A stretch of 64,000 bases of DNA from Phallusia mammillata (GCA_003260075.1 QLIY01000615.1:35017-99016); one strand, 5' to 3'. Positions 1 to 31,200 are shown, counted from the stretch's first letter. Notes: generated by a model from the sequence alone, not told the origin. Numbers and translations: made by a program.

Positions 1-861
1 AGCAGTTTGCAACAAGTTTTCAACGTAGGCCATATCGCGTTTCTGTAGTTGTGAACGCGACCACAGCGACGGGCCGTCACCCGAGCTTTATGCGTGTCAA
101 TGTATTTGTAACTGAGCACAGACGGCAAAGAAAAGGGGCCGCTGGGCCCTGGTTCCTGCTGACTTTTGGGCCAAAGATGGTCGCATGCGGGGTCAAAAAA
201 GCGACACCGCACCACCCCATGTCGCGCTGCGTTCTACACCGACTTCTTTCGCGTTGTAGGTCAACATGCCGAAGGTTGAGCCGTAGCGGAACTTTAAACC
301 TTGAAAAAAGAGGTAACATTTAGAGAAACGTGTCAAATTTGCATTACAAACATTTATGCATGTAAAAAAATAGGTGAATGCAAAGTACTGAGAATGAATC
401 CCGACACCCACAGAACACTTATGGGTTGCATGTGCACTGTTTGCATACATAAACAACTGTTACAAAGCCTAAACTGTTGTAATGGGAACGCCATAAAAGG
501 TGCCAACATTTGGATAAACACCAAAATTTTACATAATTTTTGACACAAAAACTTTGGACATGGATCTTTTTGGTGATGGTTCTGTGTATAAACGTTAAAC
601 ACAAAAAACTTACGCCGTTAGTTACCATCTGGTTATTGACAAAACTAATACACAACCCCCCCCCCTGCAATTTTGTTTGCCAATAAAGATTATTTTTGCA
701 TGATTCGTGTTTGACCAGTTGAAAGCACATGGATTGTACGAGGGTTAGATTAAAGTTTGTAGTGAAAAAAGCTCAAAACGAAGAATATACCTAATCACAA
801 TATTAATTAACATCCGAAAGTGCAGCACTTTGCACATATGCAGGTATACCTTACATTTCGT

Positions 862-2881
862 CTATTTATCTTGCCGAAAAATCCTATTGTTCGTACCTAA
901 GGAATTCGTCGATAAACGTTCGAAACCACTGCACAAAGTATGGCGNCTAAACGACACCCAGAAATGTATAGGTACAATATGCCCTGCAAAAACGCCGTGC
1001 TTCATCCATCACAAAATATTTCTGAATGCATTAGTTCTTACCTGGAACATAGCCCATGTATTTCGGGAGGAGTCCAGGGGGGGGGGGGGACTAAACGACA
1101 CCCAGAAATGTATAGGTACAATATGACCTGCAAAAGCGCCGTGCTTCATCCATCACAAAATATTTCTGAATGTATTAGTTCTTACCTGGAACATAGCCCA
1201 TGTATTTCGGGAGGAGTCCAGATTTCACATGATACACGTTTGTGTTTTTCTGGTCCAGTGCCGCCCTTCGGTACATGTCGTATATTTCTATGGTTCTCAT
1301 TCCAGGGACGGGGGTGCTGAGCCACGGGACGGCTTCAGGTCGTTCATGCTGGATCAATGCTGTACGATGCAACGAAGATGCGCTCTGGAAAATTCACATG
1401 AAATAAAATATTTATGGAATACCGTTGATTCACAGCCCAAAGTCTGCGAAAGGAGTTCGGTAATTCGCGAATACTTTGAAACATACAGATATGTTTTGAC
1501 TCATTAATCATGAAAAAAAAAACGGTGCTTGTGGATGTCTGGGCAATTCACGACTGCTGATCCAGAGTTACAAGTCGGGTTCGGGTTTGGGCTGGTTTTA
1601 GGCGTAAGTTTGAATTCAACGGAGAATATACACAAGCCTCACTTCACATTTGGTATCTTTTTGCCGCAATTTTAGGAACTTTTGTGCCCTATTCAGGCTT
1701 TTTCATTTCAAACAAATTTCGAGTATCGGGTTAGTTTTTTTGTGTGTCTTTGCACACTCCTGAGCCAAAACCACATATTACTTCATTGAAGGTATATCCA
1801 AAGCCAAGATTGGGAACCACTTTTTCAAAGCCATGCACTTTAGGCATACCGTTTTCGGTCGGGTTATGTGATCTTTTTGTCGGGACGGTTTCGGAGATGC
1901 GCGAATTTTGGAAGCACGACTTGCAGGTGCAGAAAATGCTCTTCTCGCTTCTGCCGTGTCTTCACCTGCAGTCGCTGAAACAAACTTTTTCGTTTCCTCT
2001 TCGTATGTTACTCTCGTTTTGTATTGCGTATCTAGAAATTGTTGTTTGGTTAAATGCTAGCAGTTGACAGTTGTGTAGCCTACGTATTTATGTCCTTTTT
2101 TAGTGTTAAAGCATACAATGTTTCTGGTCCTTTGGGTTGGCCTAAACACTGTTGAAATTTTGCGCTTAATCCGCTAATAAAGCGCAGATCAACAAAAGTA
2201 AACCTTACATAACCGCATTCTTGTCATGAACTCGGCTGTATATTTTATAAGCAGCAGTAGAATAAACGGTTTCTCAATTCTCAACGTTACATGAGGTGTT
2301 TGCTATCTTAAAACAGCAAAGTTGCCGATAGCTGTCCTGACAAGCTCGTAAAATGCAGTTGTGTGGTGGTGGTGAGGGCACTTCCCGTACCCCCAATGGG
2401 TTATGTATTAATGATAAAGTAATGAAAACAAAAAAAACTTCTGTAAAATGTGCACTCAGTTGCTCATTCTAATCTATTCACAGAGCACATTTTCGAGCAA
2501 ACAATGCATGATTTTTTTGAAAAAAGTGTGTTTACAAAAAACTAAAATTGATGTAGTAAATTGCCGGTTTTAATGGTTCTTGTGGTGTACTCTAGTGCGC
2601 TTCCATTGTGTTTCTATATTTTACTATATGTTCAGAAATTACTAATGTTTTATGTAATGCGAATACTATTATAACAAGTCCTTAACCAACTCATTAAAAT
2701 ACTTACCAAATAGCTCGTTGCTTGTGTAATAAAATGGGTGCTTCGGTATGTAATGCCTCAGGGGTGGTCTTCTAACTAAGGTCCCTCCTCTTGACCAAAT
2801 TGGCCTTTCATTATTTCTCAAAGGACTGGACGGGATTTGATTACTTCCAGGCGGAACAGGTTCCATCGTTTGTGGCGCCAT
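862..2881 (-). CDS. Small unidentified protein, two supported coding exons and a possible short last exon
   Basis: I do not recognise this gene with certainty. Exon 1 (2881-2707) starts at an ATG and ends one base into a codon at a GTAAGT donor. Exon 2 (1359-1186) has a CAG acceptor in the matching phase and a GTAAGA donor. A possible last exon (896-862) in the right phase would add about 11 residues and a stop. The product would be about 127 residues, basic and rich in Pro, Arg and Tyr, with no signal peptide or membrane segment. It contains HPFYYTSNELF and LLPKYMGYVPG. Short proteins with a Y-x-G-(Y/H)-V-P-G turn are common among ciliary microtubule inner proteins, so an axonemal role is possible, but this is inference from a short motif. 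A partial copy of the exon 2 tail at 1042-1076 is an assembly duplicate. Exons 1 and 2 are fairly secure; the last exon is weak. Confidence 0.5.
946..1220. repeat. Duplicate halves around a G run (seam)
   Basis: 946-1076 and 1091-1220 are nearly identical and are separated by 13 G at 1077-1089; a single N stands at 945. The duplicated part includes the 3' end of an exon of the small gene. It is most simply two allelic contig ends joined by the assembler. Confidence 0.85.
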
Positions 2882-3450
2882 ATTATCTTGCAAAGATTAT
2901 TGGTTGTCTTGCATAAATTCTTGGATCAAAGTATACAGCACTGCACTACACAAACTGTCTGATAAAATACACAGTTTGATGTAACAATGCCCACTATGAC
3001 GGTAAAAGACTGGTAACTTGTCTTAAAACTTGTAGAATCTTTGAAAATTTTAGTACAGCATTATTGCTAGATTAAAGAATTTAATTTCTGAATAGATCAT
3101 GTATAGTAGCTAAAATCACAGCCTAGGTTTGCCACTTGTGCCAAATGTACAAAGTTTAACAACTCATCCCTAAAACACACTGCATAAAATCCCTACAAAA
3201 CAAACACAACTTGCAATGTTAAAAAGACTGGTGGGGCACTTTTATGGCCCTCTGAGCGTAAAACACCGAGTCCTTATGGTTATAAGCGCAACTGTCAAAG
3301 AGCACAAGGACCTGAAAGTACGCTATAGGTCCCGAACGTCAACAAGGATCTACTAGATCCCTGAACAAAGGGTATAATAAAGCACTCCTGTTAAGCCGTA
3401 AATGCCAACACACCGCTTGTATTGTTGACGAAAGCGCTCGGGCGTGAGGT

Positions 3451-4800
3451 TACCTAGGCAACGCGGGTCTATTAATTGTCGCGGCAAACTTAATCACACA
3501 TTCAGGTATTGTGCTGTGTTAACACAGAATGTGTTTTTGTGTTAAAAGCCTTAGCGACTCAATTTAACAAGCTTCGTGCAGTCGCCGAGTCTAAGGCTGC
3601 TGGTGTTGATACATTCGCGAAACATTTCCCAGCGGCGTCGTTGTGTTTTGCCTCAAAACAGTGTTGTGCTGTTGTTTTGTCAGGCCACTCTAATTCGCAG
3701 CTGAAAAAACATGTCCGGAAGGTGAAAATCAAGCACTGTAAGTTGATTTCGGCGCTCTGAATCAATAAACGCGTTTTGGCAACTCGGGGGGGGGGGGCCG
3801 CGAAACATTTTCCAGCGGCGTCGTTGTGTTTTGCCTCAAAACAGTGTTGTGTTATTGTTTTGTCAGGCCACTCTAATTCGCAGCTGAAAAAGCATGTCCG
3901 GAAGGTGAAAATCAAGCACTGCAAGTTGATTTCGGCGCTCTGAATCAATAAACGCGTTTTGGCAACTCGGAGCCCTAAAAGTTCAAGTAACAGACACAAT
4001 AATTTCAACCATAATACAAATATACTAAAACTTTGACTTGTCATTCGTATAAAATAAATAATTGTCTAGAAAGCTATTTTACTGCATTTTGTTTCTTTTT
4101 CGCGCAACAGATCTAAAGTATTTAATAATGTGATATGGATCACTATGATGTAAAATTTTCTTTTGGTGGTAACCATGAATGTTTGCAAGCAACAGCAAAA
4201 CGGTAGAGCTACTAAGTTACTAGCACGGTAGAGCTACTAACACCATAACGCAAATAACAACCAAAGGGGGGGGGGTGGTTACCTAGACAACGCGGGTCCA
4301 TTAATTGTCGCGGCAAACTTAATCACACATTCAGGCTTGTGCTGTGTTAACACAGAAAGTGTTTTTGTGTTAAAAGCCTTAGCGACTCAATTTAAGGGGG
4401 GGGGGCCGGAAACTGTTCGTAAATATTTTTTGATAGTGACTTAAGCAAAACAGTACACACAAGTTAAAATACCAAGTGAGCTACCGGCTAACATTGCATA
4501 CAATGCATGTGGGATAAAAATATCAGCAATGTTTTGTACTTCAGGGGGGGGGGGGTTGTTATTTGCGTTATGGTGTTAGTAGCTCTACCCAGCAAAACAC
4601 GTTCTTCTTGTCACCCAATTTCTTGAAACGATACACGCTCTCTAGTGCTACCTGGCGAAAACTGTTCGTGAATATTTTTTTAATAGTGACTTAAGCAAAA
4701 CAGTACACACCACACAAGTTAAAATACCAAGTGAGCTACCGGCTAACATTGTATACAATGCATGTGGGATAAAAATATCAGCAATGTTTTGTACTTCAGG
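3451..4800. repeat. Scrambled block of direct and inverted duplicates split by G runs
   Basis: 3615-3785 recurs at 3798-3969 after a G run. 4277-4395 repeats 3451-3564 at a distance. 4406-4542 repeats about 4657-4798. 4554-4600 is an inverted copy of part of 4190-4262 (the segment on tagagctactaacaccataa). G runs stand at 3786-3797, about 4266-4275, 4396-4405 and 4543-4554. The layout suggests several contig ends, one of them inverted, stitched together. Confidence 0.75.
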
Positions 4801-5059
4801 ACCTCTTTAACTCTGATTTTTACCGTTAGTTGTTTGAAAAAAGAATAAGAAAAAAAACTATTTGTTTACCCAGCTGACTGAGCACATTACCAAAAGTATG
4901 AATAGCCACAAATATAGATTTGGTACTCATACTTGTTTAAACTTTGGATAAGATATGTTCTAAGTGCAGTATTTTTCTATATTTACCAACTAGCCGACTT
5001 GTTTAACCTAAACCTGGTCTAAGTCAACTACAACACCTTCAACGCGACCAATTCATTTC

Positions 5060-5753
5060 AACAGCGCTTTTCAACAACATGGGTTTCGGGCATGAACATG
5101 GCGACAGCCTGTAAGAGCTAATACAAAACTTTTAATATCGGTTTGACGGCTGACGTTAATATATTTAGGCAGAAGCGTCCTTTGTCTTGTAGTTTAGGTA
5201 TTGTGTTTTAAATTCGAACTTGCTAGTTTTTATTCAAGTCCTACTGCGTTACATGTGTTTTGCTACAAAAACTACTGGAAGGATAAATGCTGTGCCACGG
5301 CAATTGCTAAAATCATGCCTTTTTAATTGGAACCATTACTTACAATTTAGCAAAAGTGACAAGACAGCACACTATTGTCTGTAAGCCACTTGAACGGCCG
5401 GGGGGGGGGTCAACAGCGCTTTTCAACAACATGGGTTTCGGGCATGAACATGGCGACAGCCTGTAAGAGCTAATACAAAACTTTTAATATCGGTTTGACG
5501 GCTGACGTTAATATATTTAGGCAGAAGCGTCCTTTGTCTTGTAGTTTAGGTATTGTGTTTTAAATTCGAACTTGCTAGTTTTTATTCAAGTCCTACTGCG
5601 TTACATGTGTTTTGCTACAAAAACGACTGGAAGGATAAATGCTGTGCCACGGCAATTTCTAAAATCACGCCTTTTTAATTGGAACCATTACTTACAATTT
5701 AGCAAAAATGACAAGACAGCATACTATTGTCTGTAAGCCACTTGAACGGCCGG
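5060..5753. repeat. 345-bp duplicate around a G run (seam)
   Basis: About 5060-5400 and 5410-5753 are nearly identical, differing by scattered single bases, with G only between them. No coding content is seen. Confidence 0.85.
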
Positions 5754-5970
5754 TCGACCGTTTAGCAATTAATAACCAGTCTTCTTTCGCGAAAACGGCA
5801 TTTACTTGACGCTTGTACGAAGCTAAAAGTCATTGCCAAGATGGAAAACGACAGGCGTGGTCGGCGCAGTCAATTTTGGCTCCTAAAACTTCATGTTTAT
5901 CGCTAAGGAACATGGAAAACGGCACAATAAGGCTGAAAGTCGCATGGAAAACACCAGAATAATTGACAGT

Positions 5971-6196
5971 GTTCCCACCAGCTCTGTGGCCACAATGACA
6001 TTAACTGTGGAACGCAATTGCCGGGTATAGTTTGAGTGAAGCGGTTTCGCGGAGTTTGCTAGCGTGCGCTACTTACGGGGGGGGGGGCAGTGGTCCCACC
6101 AGCTCTGTGGCCACAATGACATTAACTGTTGAACGCAATTGCCGGGTACAGTTTGAGTGAAGCGGTTTCGCGGAGTTTGCTAGCGTGCGCTACTTA
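5971..6196. repeat. Duplicate around a G run (seam)
   Basis: About 5971-6076 recurs at 6091-6196 with rare mismatches, separated by a G run at about 6077-6087. Non-coding. Confidence 0.8.
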
Positions 6197-6803
6197 CACT
6201 GTAAACATAGCGAGCTAATAGTAGCTATCGTCGTTTCATTATGCTAAAACTGCTGGTCCGAGAATGATTTCATGGCGCAAGGGTCGAACTAGATTGTAGC
6301 GTCAACGGGACGTAGGGCTAATAATTTTCGCACGGTAAACGGTAAAGCGTGACTGGTGCTAGCAACAGTAACGACTGGTTCCGTAAAACACTAACATTGC
6401 GTAATTTTTAATTATTCCGTAATAGGCGGGGTTTAGGGGCGTACAGTTTAAATCGCGTACGCTAAGAAGAAGTTTTGATTTCATTTTCGCGAACTTCAAA
6501 GGGTTTGCCTGAAATTAGAATTTAACCGAGGCCATTTTCAAAATGCTAGTAAAAGGTCAAGACTGCTTGAATCCAAATATGGGAACGTATTTGTATTATG
6601 ACACGTATATATGTATGTCTTGATTTTGGGTTTGTGTTCATTGCTTCATGTTTAACAAATGAAACATGTTAGCTTTATTAATGCCGACTATTCTTGCTTA
6701 AACATCTACAGCGCTTGTAAAACAAACCCAACTAGAAAAACAGGCTTTTCGTCCGGCATATGTAAATCTGCACATTGTGCAACTTTGGGCAGCTGCAAAG
6801 CAA

Positions 6804-6859
<56 letters not shown>
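6804..6859. repeat. 56-nt poly-G run
   Basis: Uninterrupted G with no matching duplicates on its two sides. It resembles filler or a sequencing artefact more than a natural microsatellite. It creates false poly-Gly and poly-Pro frames. Confidence 0.85.
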
Positions 6860-6860
<1 letters not shown>

Positions 6861-7744
6861 GCTATCACGCTGCCCATAGAAATCAAAATTCACGGTTTCA
6901 TTAAGTGTCTTGGTGCCAACCAAATCACAAAACACGTCGATATGTTAAACTGCAGTTTAGCCTCAATGTCGCGATTTAAGCTTATTCGTATTGGCAAGTC
7001 TTGCACAGCGTTTCAATATGCCCGCTCACTTACCACGAATTCAGTAACCACGACGGACAGCCAGCTTAGCAATTTGCCTCGGCGGTGGCGTCCCGGTGGC
7101 GCCAAGCGTCCTTTTCGGATCAAACGCTCTGGAGACCTCTATGACGTAACAGTTTAATTGTTATAATCGCGTGGTGATCTAGAACGGTAGTTGAGTCGAT
7201 GCGCGATTTGGACGCGGGCAATTTTCCGCGAGTGATTTTTCGTTCCAGCGACAGCCGCTCTGTCGAAGTTTTAATTAAGCCCAAGTTTTCGACTTCTTTT
7301 TCGCTTTGTTCCTTTCGCGGCGTCATCGATCACGTGATAAATTATTCATCGTCGTTTCGCGCGCTTGGCAGGGAAAATGAAAAAAGTTGACTTTCTTGAA
7401 TTTTATTGCAACGCGAAACAATGACGTCAAGATGCCTATCCGATGACATCATCTTTGCAAAGCTTAAATTTAACATTCCGTTTCGAATTAATAAAAAAAC
7501 GCTTACTTCTACTTGACATGTAAAATAACACCTTTAATGTTTCCATGAGACTTCAGAAGCCAACTATTCAGCAAAATGGGGTTTTAATCAATGCTTGGCT
7601 ACCAGTACATATGTTGTAATGTACGTGTGCACATATATATGTAACTGAGGCCCCAAGTGAATGAATGTCTATTGTCAAATGGCAAAGACATTAACTTCCG
7701 TTTCTCTGTCCTAGCATCAGCACTCGACCATTCAAGAAGTTGTC

Positions 7745-7750
7745 TTTATT
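7745..7750 (-). terminator. Candidate poly(A) signal for midnolin
   Basis: AATAAA on the minus strand, about 1.1 kb downstream of the midnolin stop codon at 8871. Position and orientation fit a 3' UTR end, but other signals could be used. Confidence 0.3.
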
Positions 7751-8577
7751 CACAAACCAGTATATGGAGACGGTTTTGTGTGTTTTTTTATCGTACAGAC
7801 GCGGCCGCCACGCTGAGCAATTAAAAAAAGAGCGTACAACAACAGAGAAACGCGTTTAGGAGGGAGTAAGGGTGGAGAAAAGAAAAGCGACACAAAAAAT
7901 GACGTCTTCGGCGCGGCCGGGCCAAGAACGCAAGTAGGAAAACAAAAAAGCAGATCAAGGTTGGACAACTTACGACGGCAAAGTGGAGGAATTGACTAAA
8001 TTAAACTATGGATGGCTTGTGGTGCGACCACACTGGCGCACGCGGGTCACCAATAGAGTTAAGTACAAGAAAACTAAACAGGGTTTACGCGGTGAAAACG
8101 AAACAACTGATATGTTAGTGAGTTGGTCGCTCTGTGTGAAAATGCGCCGGGCCGATTGGTAGCCATGGCAACGAAAAGAGAAAAACTGTTGGCGCGATGA
8201 AAAGGTGTTCTGCTGCCGCAGTTGGAAGAAGGAAAAACAGAAACGAAAAAACTTTGTCCGTGAGGCGTCAGTAGTTGCCACATGGTGTCGCTAGCGAGTG
8301 ACGGACAGAAAAACAATTGCGAACTGCGGAGGTAGTTGGGAGTTTACATACGTACATATATACAGAAGGGTCGTGTATATATATACGCGTGAGTGTTTTT
8401 CGGGCTCCTGTCCAGCGACAAGGTGGGCTATGGCGGTCGCTAGGTGGCGTGGAGCGGGAGTGAGCGACCGTCGGGTCACGTGGTATCATATGGCGGAGAA
8501 ACATGCAAAAAAATTTACGCGTGGCGGCGACAAAGGGCAGCGGTTACTGAGGTGCCAGGCTGGTGAGATCTCATGCA

Positions 8578-8612
8578 AACACACACATACACGCGCGCAC
8601 ACACACAAACAA
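8578..8612. repeat. Short (AC)n-rich microsatellite
   Basis: An imperfect CA-dinucleotide tract with CG interruptions, just beyond the 3' end of midnolin. It lies in a frame that is open but not coding. Confidence 0.6.
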
Positions 8613-8870
8613 ACGCATTCGCGCACGCTACGCGAGAGCTGCACAGCGCCCTCTGGCGAGAGCAACAAACAAGTACGTGAGAAAAAAAGAAATAAACAAG
8701 GTATAAAACAACTAAACAAACCAACACAAAACGAATGCGGTGCATTTTTTAGGGGAGAGGGGTGCTGTGTACAAGCCGTTTTCGCCCTTTTCGCTGCAAG
8801 GGGACTTCTCAAGGAGACTTCATCATACGGCGTCTGAAGTAAAGCGTGTCGCGGCGTTGCGCTTCGCTGA

Positions 8871-26178
<17,308 letters not shown>

Positions 26179-28280
26179 TTTTAGGGCTTTTGCTTCACAA
26201 AGTACCAAATGCTTGACAGATTTCGATCCAATTTCTGTTGCAGTTTTGTGCCCAAAAAATTACCAGGCAGTTTTGTAAGCCTACTCAAACAGTTTTCTAC
26301 TTTTTAGGCTTACAACTGAATATATTTTTCCTAAAAAATACCTGAAACATTATTTGGTATAGTCAGTTAAACAAAATATGTAACCTGGTAACAGAAAACA
26401 GACCAACAGTACTAACCAAAAATGGTTTGTATTTGTATTAAGAATCAAGATACCATACCACAAAACTTTTTACAATCTTACTCATTTGGTACCCTTAATC
26501 TTAATGTAGGGGTACTTGGTAATGGTAACCTAAATGCACACACCTACAACACATCTCACTCTATGTAACCTCGTTTAATGGCTCTACTAAAACACTTTAC
26601 ATGTTACCTTACTGACTAAACCAATACGTAAAGCAGCACTCTCCCTACTTCGTACAACTGTGCAAGCATTTAACGAAGTGACACGAACGCACTAACAGCG
26701 GCTGCAAGCGAAAATGTAGGTTAATGCCAAAAGAAAAGCGGCGTACAGATTTAAAGCCGACATACAGCGAACCGAACTGCCAGAACGCATACTTCGTCAA
26801 GCCCATTTCCCAATAGCTCGAACCGACCCACTGCGTCGCACCACCGCGTACTGTTTGCAGAATAAAAGCTCACAGTGCGAGCGGGCTTTACAGAGAAGCT
26901 GCCATACAAAGAACGGCTCGAACGAGGCGAGAGCAAAAAAAGAGAGAGGCACAGTGAGAACGGCCTGCTGCTGAGGACCGGACAAAAAAGGCTGGTCGCG
27001 TTGCGTCGTGAGTCGGCCAGTGAATCTTCGGGCTTCGTCACTGCGTGTTTGTTTTTGCGCTTTGTCGGCCAAACATCGTCAGCTGGCACGGTTCGGATTT
27101 GCCCAGCTAGTCCGACCCGCACGCCCGTCATCAATTCGTGATTTGGCGGAATGCTTAAGTCAGCGCCTGATCTTACTTGTGTTAAATGGTAAGAGGAAAA
27201 GAATGCGCCATGCAGCAGAGAATATCAACAGAGGCTAGGTCAATATTTTTAGAGCCTGTTGAAAATCATTCAGCCGTCCCACTGCCATAACAATAAAACG
27301 CTTCATAGCTTTTAACCCAAAAGTCTAGTTTGAATTTCTTTTCCTACAAAATACGAAGCAAAACCGGTCGACCTCTAAAAAGAAATTTCATCACTTATGT
27401 GCAACACAACATACAGGCACAGAAATGGCGACTGTTTATTACTTTTCGTGCTATATTATTTAACAGTGCAACCACCAATTTCGATAGCAGCGCCGTTATT
27501 TTGTGGCTAATGTCACGCTAAATAATTCAAACGAGATCATTTTCCACCCAGAACTGTGACTGAAATTTGAGCCTGGAAAAATTAAATATAGGTCACGCAT
27601 CTCTTGCGACACCTCGAGGATTCTTGACACTCGAAGCTGAATCAGTCTCTGCGTACAGCATTTATTTTGTCACAACACCAGAAAGAAGTTATTGCAAGGC
27701 AAACAACAAGAAAAAATGCAAAATTAAGGCAAAATGAAACTTTCTCTATCAATTTGTAGGCAGCAACTGAAAACGGTCATGGGATGTACGATAATACAGT
27801 ACAACAAATTGATAAATTTTCAGAAAAAATGTCAATCGGAAGAATTTTATGTTGGCTAGCACACAACGAAAACTGAACAAAAACAGGCTTATAAGTAACA
27901 ATGATATCCAGAATGAGAAAAAACAAACACTTCGGTCAAATTGAAAAACGAATGCACTTTGTAACTTTTTTACTCCAACGATAATTCTTTCGGTAACAGT
28001 GCGTTTATTTGCGCAAACAAAGTTAGTGAACTTTTTGAAAAGCCAAAATCTTGTTCTTGATTTTTCTCCCTACCCTTGTTTTAAATTAATCAGCAGACAA
28101 GTAACATAATTCAAGGAAGGATTAGACAGACCCTAAACATAGTGGTTTTATGTAGTCAATTCGTAAAACATTGGAAATTAACACAGATTTTGTAAGAACC
28201 TTGCTTTCCAATACAACCGTACTGCATATCACAACAAAAAAATCAAAGAACAAGAAAAAGCAAAAAAATGCGATAACAAG
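26179..28280. other. Region between the Kelch-like gene and midnolin, probable midnolin promoter
   Basis: Both flanking genes point left, so this holds the 3' flank of the Kelch-like gene and the 5' flank of midnolin. About 26.7-27.2 kb is GC- and CpG-rich against AT-rich surroundings, which fits a promoter or 5' UTR. An AATAAA on the minus strand at 27661-27666 is a candidate poly(A) signal for the Kelch-like gene. No exon was found. Confidence 0.45.
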
Positions 28281-31200
28281 TTAACCAAACTTATCAATGG
28301 GCACACAGCCATGCATACATCTTGATCTTTTCATTTTTATTTCTTCTTCAACGTTTCCAGTTTCGAAGTCGATGACAAGCATGTGGTTAAGAGTGGTGCT
28401 GCCTTTTTGTCCGCCACTGATCACCAATTTGCCGTTGAAAGCTGCCAGCCCTGTTGTACATTTTTTTCTTAATTTGACAAGTTTTATTAACAACATAACT
28501 GCTTCTGTACAGTATAGATCGTATTGCAGTCATTTTGTGCTCCATATAATCACTACCTACATCTACATACGGGATGGGCCAAAACTGCAATTGTTTTGTT
28601 TGGTCGAGTACCGAGCATCTCACGTAAATGCTCGGTACATTGTGGCGTCATAAACATTCCCAATTACACGCTAGTTTTGCAGCATTTTAAGGTCCCTTAC
28701 GTCAGGGGTCCGCAAATACTTTTTGACGCGACCCTAACAAAATTGCTCTAAATTCTCGCGACCCAAGCATTTTGTTAGCATGTAAGTTTGTACTAAACAA
28801 CTAAATATCAATATTAGTATTATGCTATTGCCAGTTGATATTTTCACATAAAACAGTAGGTAAACGAACGTATTTATTCTAACAAAAGAGAACTGCATGC
28901 TTGCACAGGTGCGCTTAACTTATTGCATTTTGACATAGACAGTATGTAACAGTTACGCGTAACTACGCGTAGTCATACGTATGTAACAATGTAAAAATTA
29001 ATTAAAAGGTTGAAAAAAGCCGAAGTTCTTTATTAGCTGTAGATGCGATGCTCATATTGATGGAAAAAAAATTTGCGACCCAGACTGCAAGGTCTCGCGA
29101 CCCAAATTTGGAAAATGTGATAAAAATGATACTAAATTTAACGTCAGGCCCGAATGAAGCCCGTTCCATTTAACATGTGCTGTAAGGTTAGCTACACCAA
29201 CCCATACGGCCAAAAGACCACACCCGACTAACCCTGTCAATAACTATCAAAATTTGTTGAAAAGGGCCCGAAAGTTGGTAAAAAATGCGGCAAAAATGAT
29301 ACTAAGTGTAAAGTAAGCACCGCATAAATCCCGTTTTTATTGAAACTCAAGACGGAGTTTGACCTAAACTAAACCGTAGTAGCCCGGCCTGACTTACAAC
29401 TCTACAACTAATTATAGGATTTGAACTCACCGGCAAACTCGAGATTGACTTCATGCAGTTCGCGCCACTGCTCCAATGTACAGGTGCTGGGATCGTATCG
29501 AAATATCGAACTTGCGTTGTTTGAAATCATGTAGAAGTGGTCACGGTAGAGTGCACACGACAGTCTCGCCAGAGGGCGTCCGAGTGGCAACTGACTCCAA
29601 CTGAAAAAAGGTAATTTTGATTTCTATGTTTCGAGATTAATATACTGTTTTCAGGCAAAATTTTCCGTTTTGTCCAACTGCCAATTCGATAGCCTTGCGA
29701 TTATGACGTCATATATACATAGGGTGACGTCACTCTTTTACACGTTGTCGTGTATTACATACTAAGCGAGGTTAGCCTGTAGTACGTCATGTTTAAAAGT
29801 TTTTTTTTTCTATTACTGTACCAGTATATAGTATGATTTGAACACAACAGAATCAGCAGTCAAAAATGCTATTGTTAAAAAAAGTTATGATATATAGACA
29901 GAGGGTCAAATAAAGAGTGTCCGACATTAAAAAATGAACTCAACTTGAATATTAAACGTATGTCAAGGTAGCGGATACTTCCTACGTAGGCACACCGCAT
30001 AAAAAAGATTCATAGCAGTTACATCATGGCCTTATCACAATATGCAATGTAAACGCGTACGTGATGTGCATTTTAAAATCTCGTCCGGCTACTATTTCCC
30101 ATTATCAAAAGAACGCTGTTCCCCTATCATATACTGCACAATGCAAATAGCTACTTCCACTTGACGTGTATTATGGTCGGCAAGCTATCGGTTATGTCAA
30201 AGTCAGCTGAACACGTTATTGGGCATGTTAAAGTATAACATATAAGAGATGACTTTGGCCCATGCCATATAAGCTGTTTTAGATACGTTAAGGCATAATA
30301 AACTAGTACTGCTCTTCCAGCAGTTTTTATCATAAAAAAATTCGACGTTTCGACGTCCCATACAAGATGCCGTCATCAGGATAATGTCATATCTTGCAAA
30401 ACAATTTTTACATAAAAAGGCATATTATAGTACTTTACAATATTTGGGATTAGACATTGCTTCTAAAGCACAACAACACACATTAACATTATATGCTTTC
30501 AACAAACATTACTAAGGACCCCATTCCAGGGAATCAATACTGTCAAGTGGCTCGTATTTTCAGCCGAGAAGGCTACATTGGTTCAGCAAACCCAAATAGA
30601 TCGAAACATGTGCCCACAAACCTGCGGGTTCAAAAACCGAAACCGGCTGTTTCCCTCCAGGTTGTACATCGGGTGCAATCCTACAGCAGAACTAACTACA
30701 CAAGTACCATTGTAACTGGATCATGCACTTTAGTGTTGGGGGCCTGTGGGTGAACCTCTGGGCCAGACGGGGTTAAACTTTAGGAGGATCAAGTTTGGAT
30801 AACTAACTGATATGTGTGTAAATTTGAATAAGTTTGAAGCAATCTTTCTTGACCAACGGTTGGAACAAGCCAGCCACAATTGATTCGATACTCCATGAAT
30901 TTTTAGCGTGATTGCTGTTTTACGAAACCGTTCAACAAAGACAAATTTAGAAAAGCAACAATGCAACTCAAATTAGACTTTACTTGAGGCACCAAAAGTG
31001 TAGTAAAAGAAATAGCATGATGGCCCATTTGTTGCTGGCAACTAGATTGATCGACATAACACCAAATAGGTGCGAAAATGTACAAGAGATTTGAATTCAT
31101 AACCAACCTGTCCTTAAGAGGGTCGTAACCCCCCCCCCAGAAATAGCATGATGGCCCATTTGTTGCTGGCAACTAGATTGATCGACTTAACACCAAATAG

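Larger units (their letters stand above)
2882..8870. other. Intergenic stretch, no gene seen
   Basis: About 6 kb between the small gene and the 3' end of midnolin. I see no conserved coding exon on either strand. It holds several duplicated blocks around G runs (described separately), a 56-nt G run, and candidate 3' flanking sequence of midnolin. Open frames here are short or run through the G run. Confidence 0.6.

Noticed and set aside
6777-7157. Open frames with poly-Gly or poly-Pro across G/C runs (also near 17420-17829, 19669-20181, 41875-42275 and 48386-48571)
   Set aside because: They are open only because a pure homopolymer has no stop; the flanks show no conserved protein or splice context, except the midnolin and BACK exons described.
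8298-8837. 179-codon plus-strand frame
   Set aside because: Runs over a CA microsatellite and midnolin 3' flank, with low-complexity sequence and no recognisable domain.
28706-29110. Second hAT element starting CAGGGGTCCGCAAA
   Set aside because: The left end looks right, but no inverted right terminus or target duplication was found; the gcgaccca motifs near 29080 are in the same orientation.
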